A stretch of 64,000 bases of DNA from Amoebidium appalachense (Eukaryota; Ichthyosporea): positions 6,882,001 through 6,946,000 of the forward strand of contig CAVNZM010000003.1 in assembly GCA_963693365.1 (NCBI GenBank), given 5' to 3'. Within the stretch, counting starts at the first letter, position 1. Each line of letters opens with the position of its first letter. Both the position numbers and the translations under genes were made by a program. The notes below the pieces were generated by a model, which saw only the letters and a program-made list of their open reading frames with translations, was not told the origin of the DNA and did not search any database. Below, piece by piece: positions 50,923 through 62,744 of this stretch.

Positions 50923-51892
50923 TGTTCCCACAGAGTCTATTTCTCCCTGTGAACTACCATATTGTTCCATATTTTGGCCGGTCCACATGACAAATTGTAG
51001 GGGGTGTGCGTTAGTGTGCGCAGGCCTAGGGTCCTTGCTGACACGCGTGCCGTCAGCGAACCGCGGCCGGCGCAACCCTCACGTGTGTAAACGCGTGATA
51101 GCTGGTATTGTGTTGTGGAGTGGGCCGCAAAACAAACAACTGCCAGTGGTCAGTGACTGTGGCACCATCCGATCACGTTATCTTCAGGCCTACACTCGGA
51201 GGCTCTGCCTGGTGACCTGAAACATGTGCAAAGGAGCACACATCCGAGTCTCTCTTTGGGTTTCGGGAAAGCTAAACATGCGCCGATATGCTTGCGTGTG
51301 GTATCAACAAGTCTTTCGGCAGTGTGCAGCACATGTATGTAGTAATAAAAGGCGCGTGTATGTGGATATTTTTTGATACTGACACTGACTCCACTCAAGA
51401 CTGCAAGAGTCAAGCTTGCAGTCGTCAGTAGGGCACAACGGCAAACAGACCGTGGGGTTTCCAGGGTGTAAAACAAGTATCTGATAATGACAGCCAATCG
51501 GAGTTGGTGTAGACAATTGCACAAATAGCGTTCGCATTCCAGGATAAACAGATCTGCCACAGTTCGAGTTCGGGGAGAATAGGACAGCAGGCGGATGGTT
51601 TGCTTACGCACATGCAAAAATTTACTGATTAGAAATGGCTTTCCAATTTGCTTCGTTTTATTTTGAAGGTGCTTCTATTCACAGTCATGCCCTTTCTTTT
51701 TTTTTCAACCTGAGGGTCTTTAATTTCACACATGAGTCATTCTTGATGGATGATGATCAGGGTTAGACAATACCCCCAAAATACCCCCAAAAATACCCCA
51801 CTGCCAAAAAAAAAATACCCCGCCTGGAAGAGGCTGGGGTACACTACCCTTCCTGCGTAGGGTACGTGGCCGGATAGGGGAGTGTACAAATA

Positions 51893-51938
<46 letters not shown>

Positions 51939-52320
51939 CGAAGCGCCAGCTGGGGTGGGAATTCGGTGATAGGCCGGCCATTATTTTCATGCATGGGATA
52001 GTTCGCTCGGTTATCCAGCACTCAGCAGTCAAATATGATGAATTGTGGCCACCGTAATGGTAAAATTGGGGAACCTTTTGACATAATCTTAAGGTTTTGG
52101 GGGCTTTTTGTTGACATTAAGTTACAAATTTCATAGCCTTACACCAGTCTGATGGTCATTTTCGTTTTGTTTTTTTTGGCGCGAAACTCCCTCCCTTCAG
52201 TCAAAACACAGCCTTCAAGTCAGTTGTCAGGTGACTCAGAGCCGGTTTTTTTTTAAGTTCTCACGTGTCACGCTTTCACCCGTGTTGTTTTTGGGCTCTT
52301 TCGCTGTAGTCACTCTCTCC

Positions 52321-52587
52321 ATGGGCAAACACGCGCTTCCTAGGGTAGCCCCTGTGGCTGCGAGCACTCGGCAGCCTGACCATCGCTTTTCAGATGGGAA
52401 GGAGCAGTCGAAGCCTGGCCCTAAAACACTCAAGTTGCTTAAACACGCTGCGGTGGTCAAGGCAAAGAAGGCCAAGCAGTCTGGTACGGTCGCCACTGAA
52501 AAGTCTGTGGGCCAGGAATCGGGTGCTAATATTTCGGTTGCCAAGGAGAGTGGTGGAGGTGGAGGAGGAAAATGCAGTCGTTTCTAA
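52321..52587 (+). CDS. Small basic open frame of unknown function
   Basis: The frame is open from 52231, but the ATG at 52321 is in better context (CTCTCC before it), giving 88 residues: MGKHALPRV, a central lysine-rich segment (KLLKHAAVVKAKKAKQSG), then a Gly-rich end with a stop at 52587. Codon use is ordinary rather than repeat-derived. It could be a first exon or a retroelement ORF1 fragment. No family was recognised. Confidence 0.3.
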   Translation: MGKHALPRVAPVAASTRQPDHRFSDGKEQSKPGPKTLKLLKHAAVVKAKKAKQSGTVATEKSVGQESGANISVAKESGGGGGGKCSRF

Positions 52588-52883
52588 CCCCCCGGCCCGG
52601 GGGAAGGGGGGTGGAGGGGGGGGGGGGGAGGGGGGGGGGGGGGGGGGGACAACGAGAGGGATATTATGTTGGAACTGGAAAGAAAGCCCAGTTGCCTGTA
52701 GGCAGAGGAGACAGGCAGAGAGAGAGCTGGGAGGGTAGTGAGGGAGGGGTGGGGGTTGGGGGGATAGGGGGAGGCTTCGGAGAGAAAGAGAGACCGGGAG
52801 TCTCAGAGCACCGTGAGAGAAGGGGAGAGAGAGAGATAAAGAGACTCTCGGGGAGAAAGGGAGAGAGAGAAAGTAGAGAGGAG

Positions 52884-53456
<573 letters not shown>

Positions 53457-53867
53457 GAGAGAGAAGAGAGAGAGACCGTGGGAGAAATCCTCAGGAGAAA
53501 GGCTTATCTAAGAAACGACCACCGTTGAAGCTAGAGACACGGAGAGAACTTAGCACACAGGAATAGGTGCGAATGTGGTGACACTAAGCAAAACTTTTCA
53601 GCGGGCGGCGCGTTGCGCGTGCCTCAGGCTATTCATTAAAGTTAGTCAGCAACACAATGTCTCTATCCTGAGATGAACAGGCGATTATAACGCCTAAACG
53701 AAAGTTAGACTGGCTGTCTCAGGTTATAATGGTGCGGGTAGGCGAGTGTGACATGCGTCACTGCTCAGTGAAAACAAAATCCCTGAGTTTCAAAAGCACC
53801 TGTATCAAGTCACGGTGTGTTTGGGCTCCTGAGGGGCTGTCCGCCAGAGGATATATTTACATATTAG

Positions 53868-53903
53868 CGGATAGGTTTTTATCTGATCTATCCAGAGTAC
53901 GGC
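53868..53903 (+). repeat. Inverted copy of a motif repeated around the P-like transposase
   Basis: TTATCTGATCTATCCAGAGT with ACGG here is the reverse complement of the motif at about 54073-54105 and about 57063-57095, with T-run differences. Confidence 0.8.
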
Positions 53904-53949
53904 TTCACGTATAGCTTAGAGGGCCATTGCCATAGTTCTGGGTGCAAGC

Positions 53950-54056
53950 ATCCGATCCCCAATGCGCTACATCCCGGGATTCGAACCAGGTGCCTCCTGC
54001 GTCGGATCCGGAGGCGAGGAGCATATATTAATCACCCGCTCGGCCACAGTGGCTCC
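53950..54056 (-). mobile_element. tRNA-like module, probable SINE head
   Basis: On the minus strand, GGAGCCACTGTGGCCGAGCG carries an A-box-like TGGCCGAGCGGG. A GCCTCC..GGAGGC stem follows, and then a canonical B box GGTTCGAATCC. The layout resembles a tRNA-Ser/Leu-class molecule, but the anticodon loop is too long and the acceptor stem does not close, so it is a tRNA-derived element rather than a tRNA gene. It sits directly after the P-like transposase reading frame. Confidence 0.55.
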
Positions 54057-55273
54057 TCTGGGGTATTTCCAGGATCCGTACTCTGGATAGATCAGATAAA
54101 CCTTCACGTCGTCTGGTCCCCCGTGTTTACTTGCTGCCTCGTGCATGGCTGCAATAGTGGTTTCGTGGATGAGAGCGAGCATGTTGCCAACTTTCTGCTT
54201 TTGCATACTCGTGGGTGTTAGCACCTGGCGGTTGAGTTTCGGCGCTTTTTTGTATGACTGATTTTCGTCGACTCGGGCGAGGTTCCAAAAGCATTTGAAG
54301 GCGGGTTTCCAATTTGGCCTGAGATAGTATTGTTCTTCGAAGAACACCAAATCCAGGGGTGGAACGACGAACGATTGGTCGGCGTCGCGTTGGTTTCGCA
54401 TGTGTGCCCGAATAGGTTTTTGAAGTTGTGTGGTGAATCGACGATGTACACCGTATTATCAGCTGGATTATTCGTCCATGGGTTTGGAAATACAACCGGT
54501 ATATCTTCCTTCTTGTTGACACCCAAGAGGCGACACACACTGTTACGGTTCGTCACCAAGTTGTCGGACGAGAGAACCTTAATTTTGAGCCCGGCCGTTT
54601 TGTTGTTGATTTCCACTGAATCTGCACCCACGTTAGAAACTTGTTTCGCATTGTGCACGAGGTGCCCGGCATCTGAAACATTGCAAAAGAGGTGCGCTCC
54701 GTCTTGGTTACTAACCGCATCAATGTGCAACAGGTCCCGTGTCCGCCGAGACTTGAGGGACTGAATGAAGACTGCGTTCATGGTGGTTGCTGGTGTCATG
54801 GTCGCCGTGTTACTCGCCGTGCCCGTTATGTTGCCGTTCTTGTATACCAGCCCCTTCTTCACGCTAATCTCGTCCCAGCCCATCTTAACAAGGTTGGTAC
54901 CTTGCCCCAGATACGCGCTTGCACGTAAATTCATGTAGGTTTGATTGGGGGCTTTAAAACCAGTGACCAATGACCGATCGACGGAAGGGAATAACGACTT
55001 CATGTATGAGGGCTCCGGTAGGATGAGGGGGGTGCCACCCGTGGTCGATCTCCATTCGTGCAAGTGCCATGTAGGCATTCCGGGATTTGCTAAATATAGC
55101 ATCGGCAACCTGTATCCCAAGGAGGGGTATGTTATTAAGTGTTTGGTAAAAATCCTTAGTAAGAATCATAATAGCTTCGTACATTTTGTGCATATATATA
55201 GGCCGGTGTTTTTTTTGTTTTTGTTTTTTGTTTTTTTTTTGTTTGTTTGTTTTTTTTTGTTTTTTTTGTGGGG

Positions 55274-55307
<34 letters not shown>

Positions 55308-56628
55308 GCACTGACCATCAGTGTTACCGGCTCGTAGCGTCGCATTCTCACGTGCTCCTCTGACACCATTCAAAGTTTGCAGTGAAACTTGATTGGCCAA
55401 GAACCGGAAAGAGGTGGCTTTGGCATTGTCGCTGGGGGAGGTTGACTCAGCAAGGTTATCTGCAGCCCGCTCGAGGATATCCAACGCAAACAACACGGGC
55501 TTATCACCAACCAAAGTGCGCTCGGCGGTTGCCAACAACTCATCCACGTCGACAGAATCGGGTTGTGGTGTGGACGGGAGGGGTGTCTGCTGCTGTGCAA
55601 CTTGTTCCACCCGTTGTAATAGTGTGTGTAATTCCGACCATCTCGTGACCCAACCATCTGCAAGGTGCTGGAGTAGAAAGGGTGTGGTACTTAACAAATT
55701 GGCGGTGGTAAGGGGTTGCGCTGGCGGGGAGGCGGGTAGGAGGGCAAAGGCTACGTAGTGACCATCGGATGTGAAATGGACATGACCGGCTAGTATGGGG
55801 AAAGGGAGCGTCCCGTTTTCGGTTTCCTTAATTTTCGCGTGGGTTTGAACACAAAAACTCAACGCCACACCGATTGTGGTCTTATGGGCTGACCAGCCCG
55901 GATGGTGTAGAATTGCTTGGCACACGGCATCAATGAAGTTAGTGTCTGCAAACCTAATTTGGTCTGCAAGGACACGAGCATACTCCTGCTCGAGCATAAG
56001 ACGCTTGCTTCGCTCCTCTGCCTCTCGTTCGCTAAGTTCCCGTGCACGTTTCTGCTGCGCTTCACGCTTACGTGCGTCTTTCTCCGCTCGTAACTGTTGC
56101 TTGCGCTCCTCCTCCGCCAACCGTAGTATAGCGGCTTCTGCCTCGATTCTGTGTGCCTCCCTTTTCGCTGCTGCCTTTCTTACGTTTATGCTCCTTTCAC
56201 CTATTACGATGGTTTTAGTTGGGTCCTTAGGGTCAGAGAAGATGCGAGGGGGTGATGGGTGGGTCGGAGTTGGGATCGCGAGAGAAGATCGCTTGCTTAA
56301 GGGGCCGGTTCCCTCGCGTTGGATCACAGGACCCCTTGGGAAAATAGTCTGCGTCAACGAAATGCTTGACGCAGACGTGAGGCCTACCATCTTTGTATGT
56401 TTCAAAGAAGCATGCCTTGCTACCCCATACATCCCCTGCCTGAAGGCAACTTTCATACCACAACTGCCACAGCTCTGGCTGCTTTTCCGGGTCGGGAATC
56501 CTAAAAGTAGAAACGGTAATGCTCTGGCCGACACCGGCTTGCGGGTTTACATTTTCCTTACCCCTGTCCTTTCGAGTCTCACTAGCATAGTTACTCTTAC
56601 AGTTGTATACAGTGCACTTGTTCCCCAT
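53967..56628 (-). pseudogene. P-element-like transposase with N-terminal THAP domain, frame-broken
   Basis: Three overlapping segments on the minus strand. 56628-56233 begins MGNKCTVYNC and carries a C2CH THAP finger (C5, C10, then VCVKHF), the DNA-binding module of P-element transposases. 56234-55320 gives a charged coiled-coil (RLAEEERKQQLRAEKDARKR) and a linker. 55120-54218 holds the central region, including a VYIVDSPHNFKNLF motif comparable to the D-x-x-H-hh-K signature. 54401-53967 continues with KKAPKLNRQVLTPTSMQKQK and an alpha-helical stretch. Frame changes near 56250, 55100-55300 (across a poly-C/poly-T insertion or intron at 55195-55315) and 54400 show it is not intact as assembled. 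Terminal repeats were not resolved. Confidence 0.78.
54060..54110. repeat. ~50-bp direct repeat, copy 1 (end of P-like frame)
   Basis: GGTATTTCCAGGATCCGTAC then TCTGGATAGATCAGATAAAC and CTTCACGT; matched at 57050-57105 in the same orientation. Confidence 0.85.
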
Positions 56629-57049
56629 GATCTCTAAAGCGGAAACTAACCATCCCTAAAAAGATACAACGCCAGGGCATGGGCATATTGCCCATCCAGG
56701 TGCCACAGCAACCGTAGGTGTCTTTGCGAGGGCAGTGTTCAAACAGTACACCTACGTACGGCGGTTTTTCCGGGGGTGCGGCCGCATAAACAGACCGGCG
56801 ATCGGCCGCACTCTTGTAGGTCTAAATCACCAATCGGCCGAGCCGAAAGAGAGGTTAAACGTCAAATAAAAATTGATGAAATTTAACTCGTTTGTAGATC
56901 ACGTTGCTGCCGAAGGCGAATAAATCTGTGGAGAACATTTTCCCGCCATTTTAGTAGGCCGCACCACCCCCGAGACCAAAAATCTTGCGCAAACAAATGA
57001 GCAAATTCCGATGACGTCACGTTAGACGGCCTGGTGTTTCTAGATGGCC

Positions 57050-57105
57050 GTGGTATTTCCAGGATATCCGTACTCTGGATAGATTAGATAAACCTTCACG
57101 TTCGC
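57050..57105. repeat. ~50-bp direct repeat, copy 2 (upstream of P-like frame)
   Basis: Same sequence as 54060-54110 with a TA insertion and one base change. It lies about 420 bp before the transposase start. Confidence 0.85.
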
Positions 57106-57402
57106 CTCAAACCCATTTTTTCTTACACTCTCGCGACCGCGTGCATGCTTTCTCTCGCGGCGGCTCTACGGTCCCGAGAGTCCAGTGTTCGCTGTGTGTG
57201 TAAGGAAAAATACGAGTCACCTCAGTAGGTGACAGCAATAAAACCGAGTCAAACGAGGAAAAAAAAAGAAATACCCCACCTTTCGCGAGGCCAAAATGGA
57301 TGACGTCACAAAACTTCGGAAAATACCCGACTGTGAAACCCAAATGTCGAACCCTGAATGATGATCTAATTTATATTTTGCCCATTTCTCGATATTATTT
57401 GG

Positions 57403-57482
57403 CAGAGCCAATCACCGCATTCCGAACTGGATTCCTGAGAATCCAGGCTAATCACCGCTATGCCACTTGGCCACGGTACGCG
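57403..57482 (-). mobile_element. Second, degenerate tRNA-like module
   Basis: On the minus strand GTACCGTGGCCAAGTGGCAT is followed by a perfect CTGGATTC/GAATCCAG hairpin and a weak B box (AGTTCGGAATGC). It resembles the module at 53950-54056 in its TGGCC(A/G)AG start and GGTGATTA continuation. Confidence 0.4.
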
Positions 57483-57959
57483 TTGACTGTTTTTTTCAGA
57501 CACAGGGATAGGGAATTTCATTTTTTACACAACCTGTACATGTAACAGATTTCATATGTAGCCCCTGTCACGTAGAGCCTTTTTGCTCGTTCTTTTTACT
57601 CTTTCATTTGTCTATGTTCGCTCGCCAATTGGCCCAAGCCTAAGGAGTCGTATGTTTCTTCGAGTCATTTAGGTTCAAGCAAAACCCAAGATCTGTACCT
57701 GTAGTTGGAGCTCGAGTTTGTAGGGTAGAGCCTGAGCCGACAGCGTATGCTACACAAGGCATCTTCAGGATGCTTAATAGGTGTACAACACAGCCTGACA
57801 TTCATAAACACCAGTTTGGTCAACATTCCATGTACACGCACCATATACGCCACAACGCCACCCCTTAAAGGAGAGTTCCATACACGTGACCAGAGCAGGC
57901 AACCCTTCACACCCATACATGACAGCCTAGAGCTAACAGGTCCCAACAGTTCCAAGCAA

Positions 57960-58190
57960 TTAACTCAACCATCTTAACACTTCTCCTATTTCATCTCGAG
58001 GCCGTTTATCACTCAGCACCCATTCAAGGCGACGCCTGTAGGGTTGTGGAGCAGGCAGGGGGGTGGGCATGGCGCCCCTCCTTGTGCCGGCAAGTGCCGA
58101 TGGCAGAGGGTGTGTGGTGGAGAGGTCCCTCAGCTGTCTGTCTACGTCCTCGCTGACTGTATGTGCAGACACTCTCCTATAGCCCCTGTC
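57960..58190 (-). CDS. Possible terminal exon of an unidentified minus-strand gene
   Basis: On the minus strand an acceptor-like ACATACAG precedes an open frame with DVDRQLRDLSTTHPLPSAL, then YRRRLEWVLSDKRPRDEIGE and a TAA at 57960. Residue composition looks protein-like and not repeat-derived. No upstream exon was found and the family is unknown; it may be chance. Confidence 0.25.
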   Translation of the reverse strand, partial: DRGYRRVSAHTVSEDVDRQLRDLSTTHPLPSALAGTRRGAMPTPLPAPQPYRRRLEWVLSDKRPRDEIGEVLRWLS

Positions 58191-58771
58191 TGTGTGTCTG
58201 TCTCCTTCCATGCACAAGGTTATGCATCACCTTTAGATTCTTTTTAGCTCCTGTAGGTTTGCACGCAAACACCGGCCGAACGGTTCCGTGCTCATCACCT
58301 TCGTTCTCGGGGCCAACACCAGTCGCTCTCAGTGTTGCAGTAGGTTCTTTGGCTCAAGCTCACGAACAGCACTTTTGACCTTCCACTGATGCTCGTCACC
58401 TTGTTTCTCCATGATGTATCTTATCCCGTATCAGAGGACCAGTTAGACAGGAGTGATCGGGGTTGGCCTTTCTGGATTGTTCTGCTTTGCTAGATTGTTT
58501 TACTAGATCTCGTTGGATTGTTTTTAAAGGTATTTAAACAGCAAAACTAACATGCACAGCATACCGATAACACGTCCATACGCCATGTCTCGCGCGCATC
58601 TTGCACAGCTCTACAACTGCACTTGCTAGTCAAAGAGGGCTTATGTATATATTAGGAGTTGCAGGGTGTATGAATATTTATTTTTACTTTGTGGGTTAGT
58701 GTGGGTTTTGGGGGAGAAAGGAGTGGGGAAAGGGGGCCGGGTGCTGTTGCATACTGACAGAAAGATATTGC

Positions 58772-58828
<57 letters not shown>

Positions 58829-58852
58829 ACGTGTGTGTGTGTGTGTGTGTGT

Positions 58853-58882
<30 letters not shown>
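58772..58882. repeat. (GT)n with GTCACGTG interruptions
   Basis: About 110 bp of GT repeats upstream of the first recovered syntenin exon. Confidence 0.9.
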
Positions 58883-58883
<1 letters not shown>

Positions 58884-58946
58884 TGTGTGTGTGGATACAT
58901 GTGCTTCTATTGCCATGAAACTAACCCCAACTCACGACCCCTCCAG

Positions 58947-59211
58947 TGCAGCTACACCTCCAGCCCCCCCGACTGGGACTCAGTGACTGGTTCACCGCCC
59001 GTCTTGTACCAGGTAGCCTACCATTGAATTTCCCAACGTGCACACTCGGTGTGATATTTCGCATGCTTACAGTGTGTCCATACTTCTATGTACCGTAATG
59101 TGTCCCCCGTTCTTCATTCAAAACCACCACCACCACCACTAAAGTGTTTATTCAAGTTTTAAGTTGTGTGTTTTTTTTGTTTTTTGTTTTTTTTGTTTTT
59201 TTGTGTGTGTG

Positions 59212-59248
<37 letters not shown>

Positions 59249-59327
59249 GTCCCCTAATGGACTCTTGAAGAAAAAGGAAAAAAGTCGGTTTTCCTGCTTC
59301 TTTCTTTCTTTCTTTCTTTCTTCTTTC

Positions 59328-59359
<32 letters not shown>

Positions 59360-59718
59360 TTAGGGGAGAGGGGGGGGGGGGGATGGGGGGGGGGGGGATG
59401 ACTTTTTAGTGAAGATATGCTTTTTTGTTGTTTGCCAAATTGTTGTGCCACCATGCATGCGAAGGGTGTCCCAGCTTACTCAATAGCAATCGGAACCGAC
59501 ATAGTGTGCTCTGCGATTCCACCACGCACAGGTGAACAAGAAGGAGGGGGAAAGGTTTGAAGAAACAAATAGTGGGACATAGACTGGATGGGAGAAGAGA
59601 ACACACTGCTTATCTGGTACACCCTGATGTCTGTTCGGTAGTGGGCAAACACACTCTCACTGACTCACTCACTCACTCACTCACACTCACGTGCGTGCAC
59701 ACACACACAACACACGCA

Positions 59719-59783
<65 letters not shown>

Positions 59784-60052
59784 ACACACACACAGGATGA
59801 CGAAGGCGATTTTGTAGACATACCCCTAGACAGACCACGGCTCACCATTCGGCAAGTAGCCACCTTAAGGGATGAGAAGGGCCAGGGAGGGAGGAGGGGG
59901 TCACTGGACTGGAGGGGGTGGGGGGACACATTGGCACTGCAGAGGAGAAAAACAGTGGCAGGTGGGTCGTGTGGCAATTTGTTTACTGGTAATAGGAAAG
60001 AATGGGATTGGGCGAAGATGGGGGGAGGGAGAGATTGTGTGGTTGGGGGGTC

Positions 60053-60092
<40 letters not shown>

Positions 60093-60165
60093 CGCGTGTG
60101 CGTGTGCGTGCGTGTGCATGCGTGAGCGCGTGTGCATGTGTGTGCGTGTGCATGCGTGCGTGCGG

Positions 60166-60229
<64 letters not shown>

Positions 60230-60522
60230 CCCTGTGCTCGGGGAGGAACAAAGTGCATAGAAGGGCCAGGCAAACACACAGCCGGCTTGTTGCAGCCTGA
60301 GAGCCACGCCTGTCTGTATGCTGACAAACTGTGCGCAAGAATAAGGGATGCACGTGTCTTTGTCCATGGAGGGGGGCACGGAGGGAAAGAGGGCGGGGGC
60401 GGTGGGGAGGGGACTATGAATGAGTAAGACAAAAGTCCGCAGATAGTGGCACATCCTGTACACTCCCCATTCTTCAAGCTGCCCCTAAACAGTTTGACAC
60501 CCGCCCCCCCCCCCTCCCCCCC

Positions 60523-60566
<44 letters not shown>

Positions 60567-60597
60567 GAAAAAAAAGGAAAAGAAAAAGAAAAAAAAG

Positions 60598-60687
<90 letters not shown>

Positions 60688-61724
60688 CCTCTCCAGCAAG
60701 CAGATCCACCCCCTGACACCTACATTAACCCCACAGCACTTGGCCAAAGTTCCAGCCCCCCCCCGCAAGCATGCCCCTGACAAATTCCCCGCCCGTAATC
60801 CCCGTTAAACGATGTGCAAGCGAAAACTTGCACGAAAAAACCCCCCTGGAGGCCACAACTTCCATGCCGAACCTGCACCGAGAGGAGAAAAAGCAACCAC
60901 GAAAACGCGCACACCGCACACACAGCCACACGGGATTTCTAAACATTCCTTTGGACACGCCAACACCACACACCCCACAGCACCACATGAGCGGGGGAAG
61001 ATTAAGTGGTCAGGTGGTCGAAAAGAAACTTCATAGAGGGGGGAGGAAACATTTAGGAATGGGGCTATCACGGACCGCAACAGGGCTCTATGTTACGAGT
61101 GTGTGGGCACAGTGGCCCGCACACCAGGCAGGGTTGAGGTTTGGCGACCAAATCCTAAAAGTCGATGGAATCTCAATCGGCAAATTGGGAGTTAACGAGG
61201 TCCTGGCCGTCTTTGCAGGCAAACCCTCTGTCACCATACGCCTCATATCCCACCCCCTCGAACACACCGTGTCCGTCCCGCGATCGACCGGAAATCCGGA
61301 GCGTCTTGGTGTGACATTTATCGATGGTGTAATCGTGAAAATAGCACCCTACTCGCCTGTACGTGCGCTTGCATGCGATCTACTCCACCATGTGATTGTG
61401 AGCATCAACGGACATACTGTTGTAGGCCTGCCTGACTGTGTGCTCGTGAGAAGATTCCAAGAGCCAGGGAATGTTGTGAGTTTTGGGGTGATGGCGTTGG
61501 CGCAATTTCAACAACTAGTGCCCCTGGGAGGTGGTTACGGGCAGCTACAGCGCATGGCTTTATTGGATGTGATGTTGGCTAGGTGTGCGGCATTGGGCCA
61601 TGACGTCACCACGGCCACACCATCGCCGCATCTAAATTTGGCGCTCCAATTGCCTAAAATGGCAGGTGGGGAATGCGGAAGGAGGTGCAATGCGGGGCCG
61701 GTGAAGAGGTGGAACAGTAGGTGA
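58947..61724 (+). CDS. SDCBP: Syntenin-like tandem PDZ adaptor, 5'-incomplete
   Basis: Exons 58947-59012, 59796-59855 and 60756-61724 all join in phase 0. Syntenin binds syndecan and other membrane tails through two adjacent PDZ domains and works in trafficking and exosome formation. The last exon carries both: PDZ1 at about residues 81-160 counted from the ATG at 60771 (loop LGMGLS, then SPAS-like [19 protein letters not shown], close to animal VGLRFGDQVLQINGE) and PDZ2 at about 165-244 ([14 protein letters not shown], then [18 protein letters not shown], matching animal EINGQNVIGLKDSQI). The N-terminal part is longer and polar, as in the family. The start lies upstream of 58947; the ATG at 60771 could serve as a shorter start. 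A C-terminal extension of about 60 residues follows PDZ2, longer than in animals. Confidence 0.85.
59164..59400. repeat. Poly-T rich stretch followed by poly-G
   Basis: T-runs with G interruptions, TTTC repeats near 59300-59335, another T-run to 59361 and G-rich sequence to 59398, in the first recovered syntenin intron. Confidence 0.9.
59720..59795. repeat. (CA)n forming a syntenin acceptor
   Basis: (CA)n runs into CACACAG directly before the exon at 59796. Confidence 0.9.
60056..60222. repeat. (GT)n/(CG) array
   Basis: GT repeats with CGCGCG and GCGTGTGCATGCGTG interruptions in the last syntenin intron; CA repeats of the same intron lie at 60601-60686. Confidence 0.9.
60508..60686. repeat. 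Poly-C, A-rich, then (CA)n
   Basis: C-run to 60556, AAAAGAAA-type sequence to 60600, (CA)n to 60686, about 70 bp before the last syntenin exon. Confidence 0.9.
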
Positions 61725-62684
61725 GGAATGAAATCCCAGGCCGTGGTATGGGTTGAACTCCAACCAGCTAGTTTGCATATCTGATCCTCGAGTTACCAGG
61801 GGGAGGGGGGGGGGGGGGTCCTAAGAAGTTCGCCCTAGTAGAGTACTGTCGACTGTTTTGCAAAATGCAAGGAATGTATGTTATAGAATAGGCAAAGATT
61901 AGCAAAGAATATTGATCAAGTGTACTAGGCACCGTATGGAATCTTGAAGAGCATTAACCATATATGGGAGTAGGAGATAGCCGGACTATCCACCCCACTG
62001 CATATCTCGCCATGTACAGCAACGGAGCACTGTGCTTATCATGAATGCAAACAATGCAAGTGTAAACCAGGTTACTGTTAACGAAATCATCTGGGTGTTT
62101 CAGTAATTTCCGCATGGAATGATAAAACCCTCGGGCCTTCCACCCTAAATTTCTTGAATTTTCAGTGGGGGCCCAACATTGGCACCTGAAATGTATTAGA
62201 GATTTCGTGACTGAAATATGAAACCATGTGTTTGAACAATGGTATGCATGTACATACGTGTGTCCAGAGAGGTCCAGAGTAGATTCGTATCATGCATGCT
62301 GATGCACATTGTATAAAAACGCCCATTTTCAAAGGCCACCGGATGCTGGCAAACAGAAATGACCCAATCGTATCCAACAAATGCTATCGGAGTAACACCA
62401 CATCCAGTGATATGAGTGTCCGCGGCTTTATGTATTCGTGCGTGCCAGGGCCGGGCGGCGGTAGGCGTTGGCAGGGCGGATGGGGAGAATCAGTAGCTCC
62501 CCCCACCCCGGGCCCCCGGCCCCCCCCCCCCCCCCCCCGCGGTGACGTCGACCGTTCGTGTTTTGACCACGTGCATGCATGTGCTTAACGTGGGTGGTGG
62601 GTGGACCGGGGTGCGGGTGGGTGGGTTGCAGTTACTGTAACACGTTTACAGGGTGGGTTGTGTGTGTGTTGGGGGGGGGGGGGG

Positions 62685-62744
<60 letters not shown>

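Noticed and set aside
51150-51617. 155-codon minus-strand frame
   Set aside because: No conserved motif, no splice-site support and odd composition; likely chance.
53950-54056. Functional tRNA gene
   Set aside because: The A and B boxes are good, but the anticodon loop is too long and the acceptor stem does not close.
60002-60463. Frames on both strands between syntenin exons
   Set aside because: They are driven by the GT array; the plus-strand frame continues past a clear donor at 59856 without family similarity.
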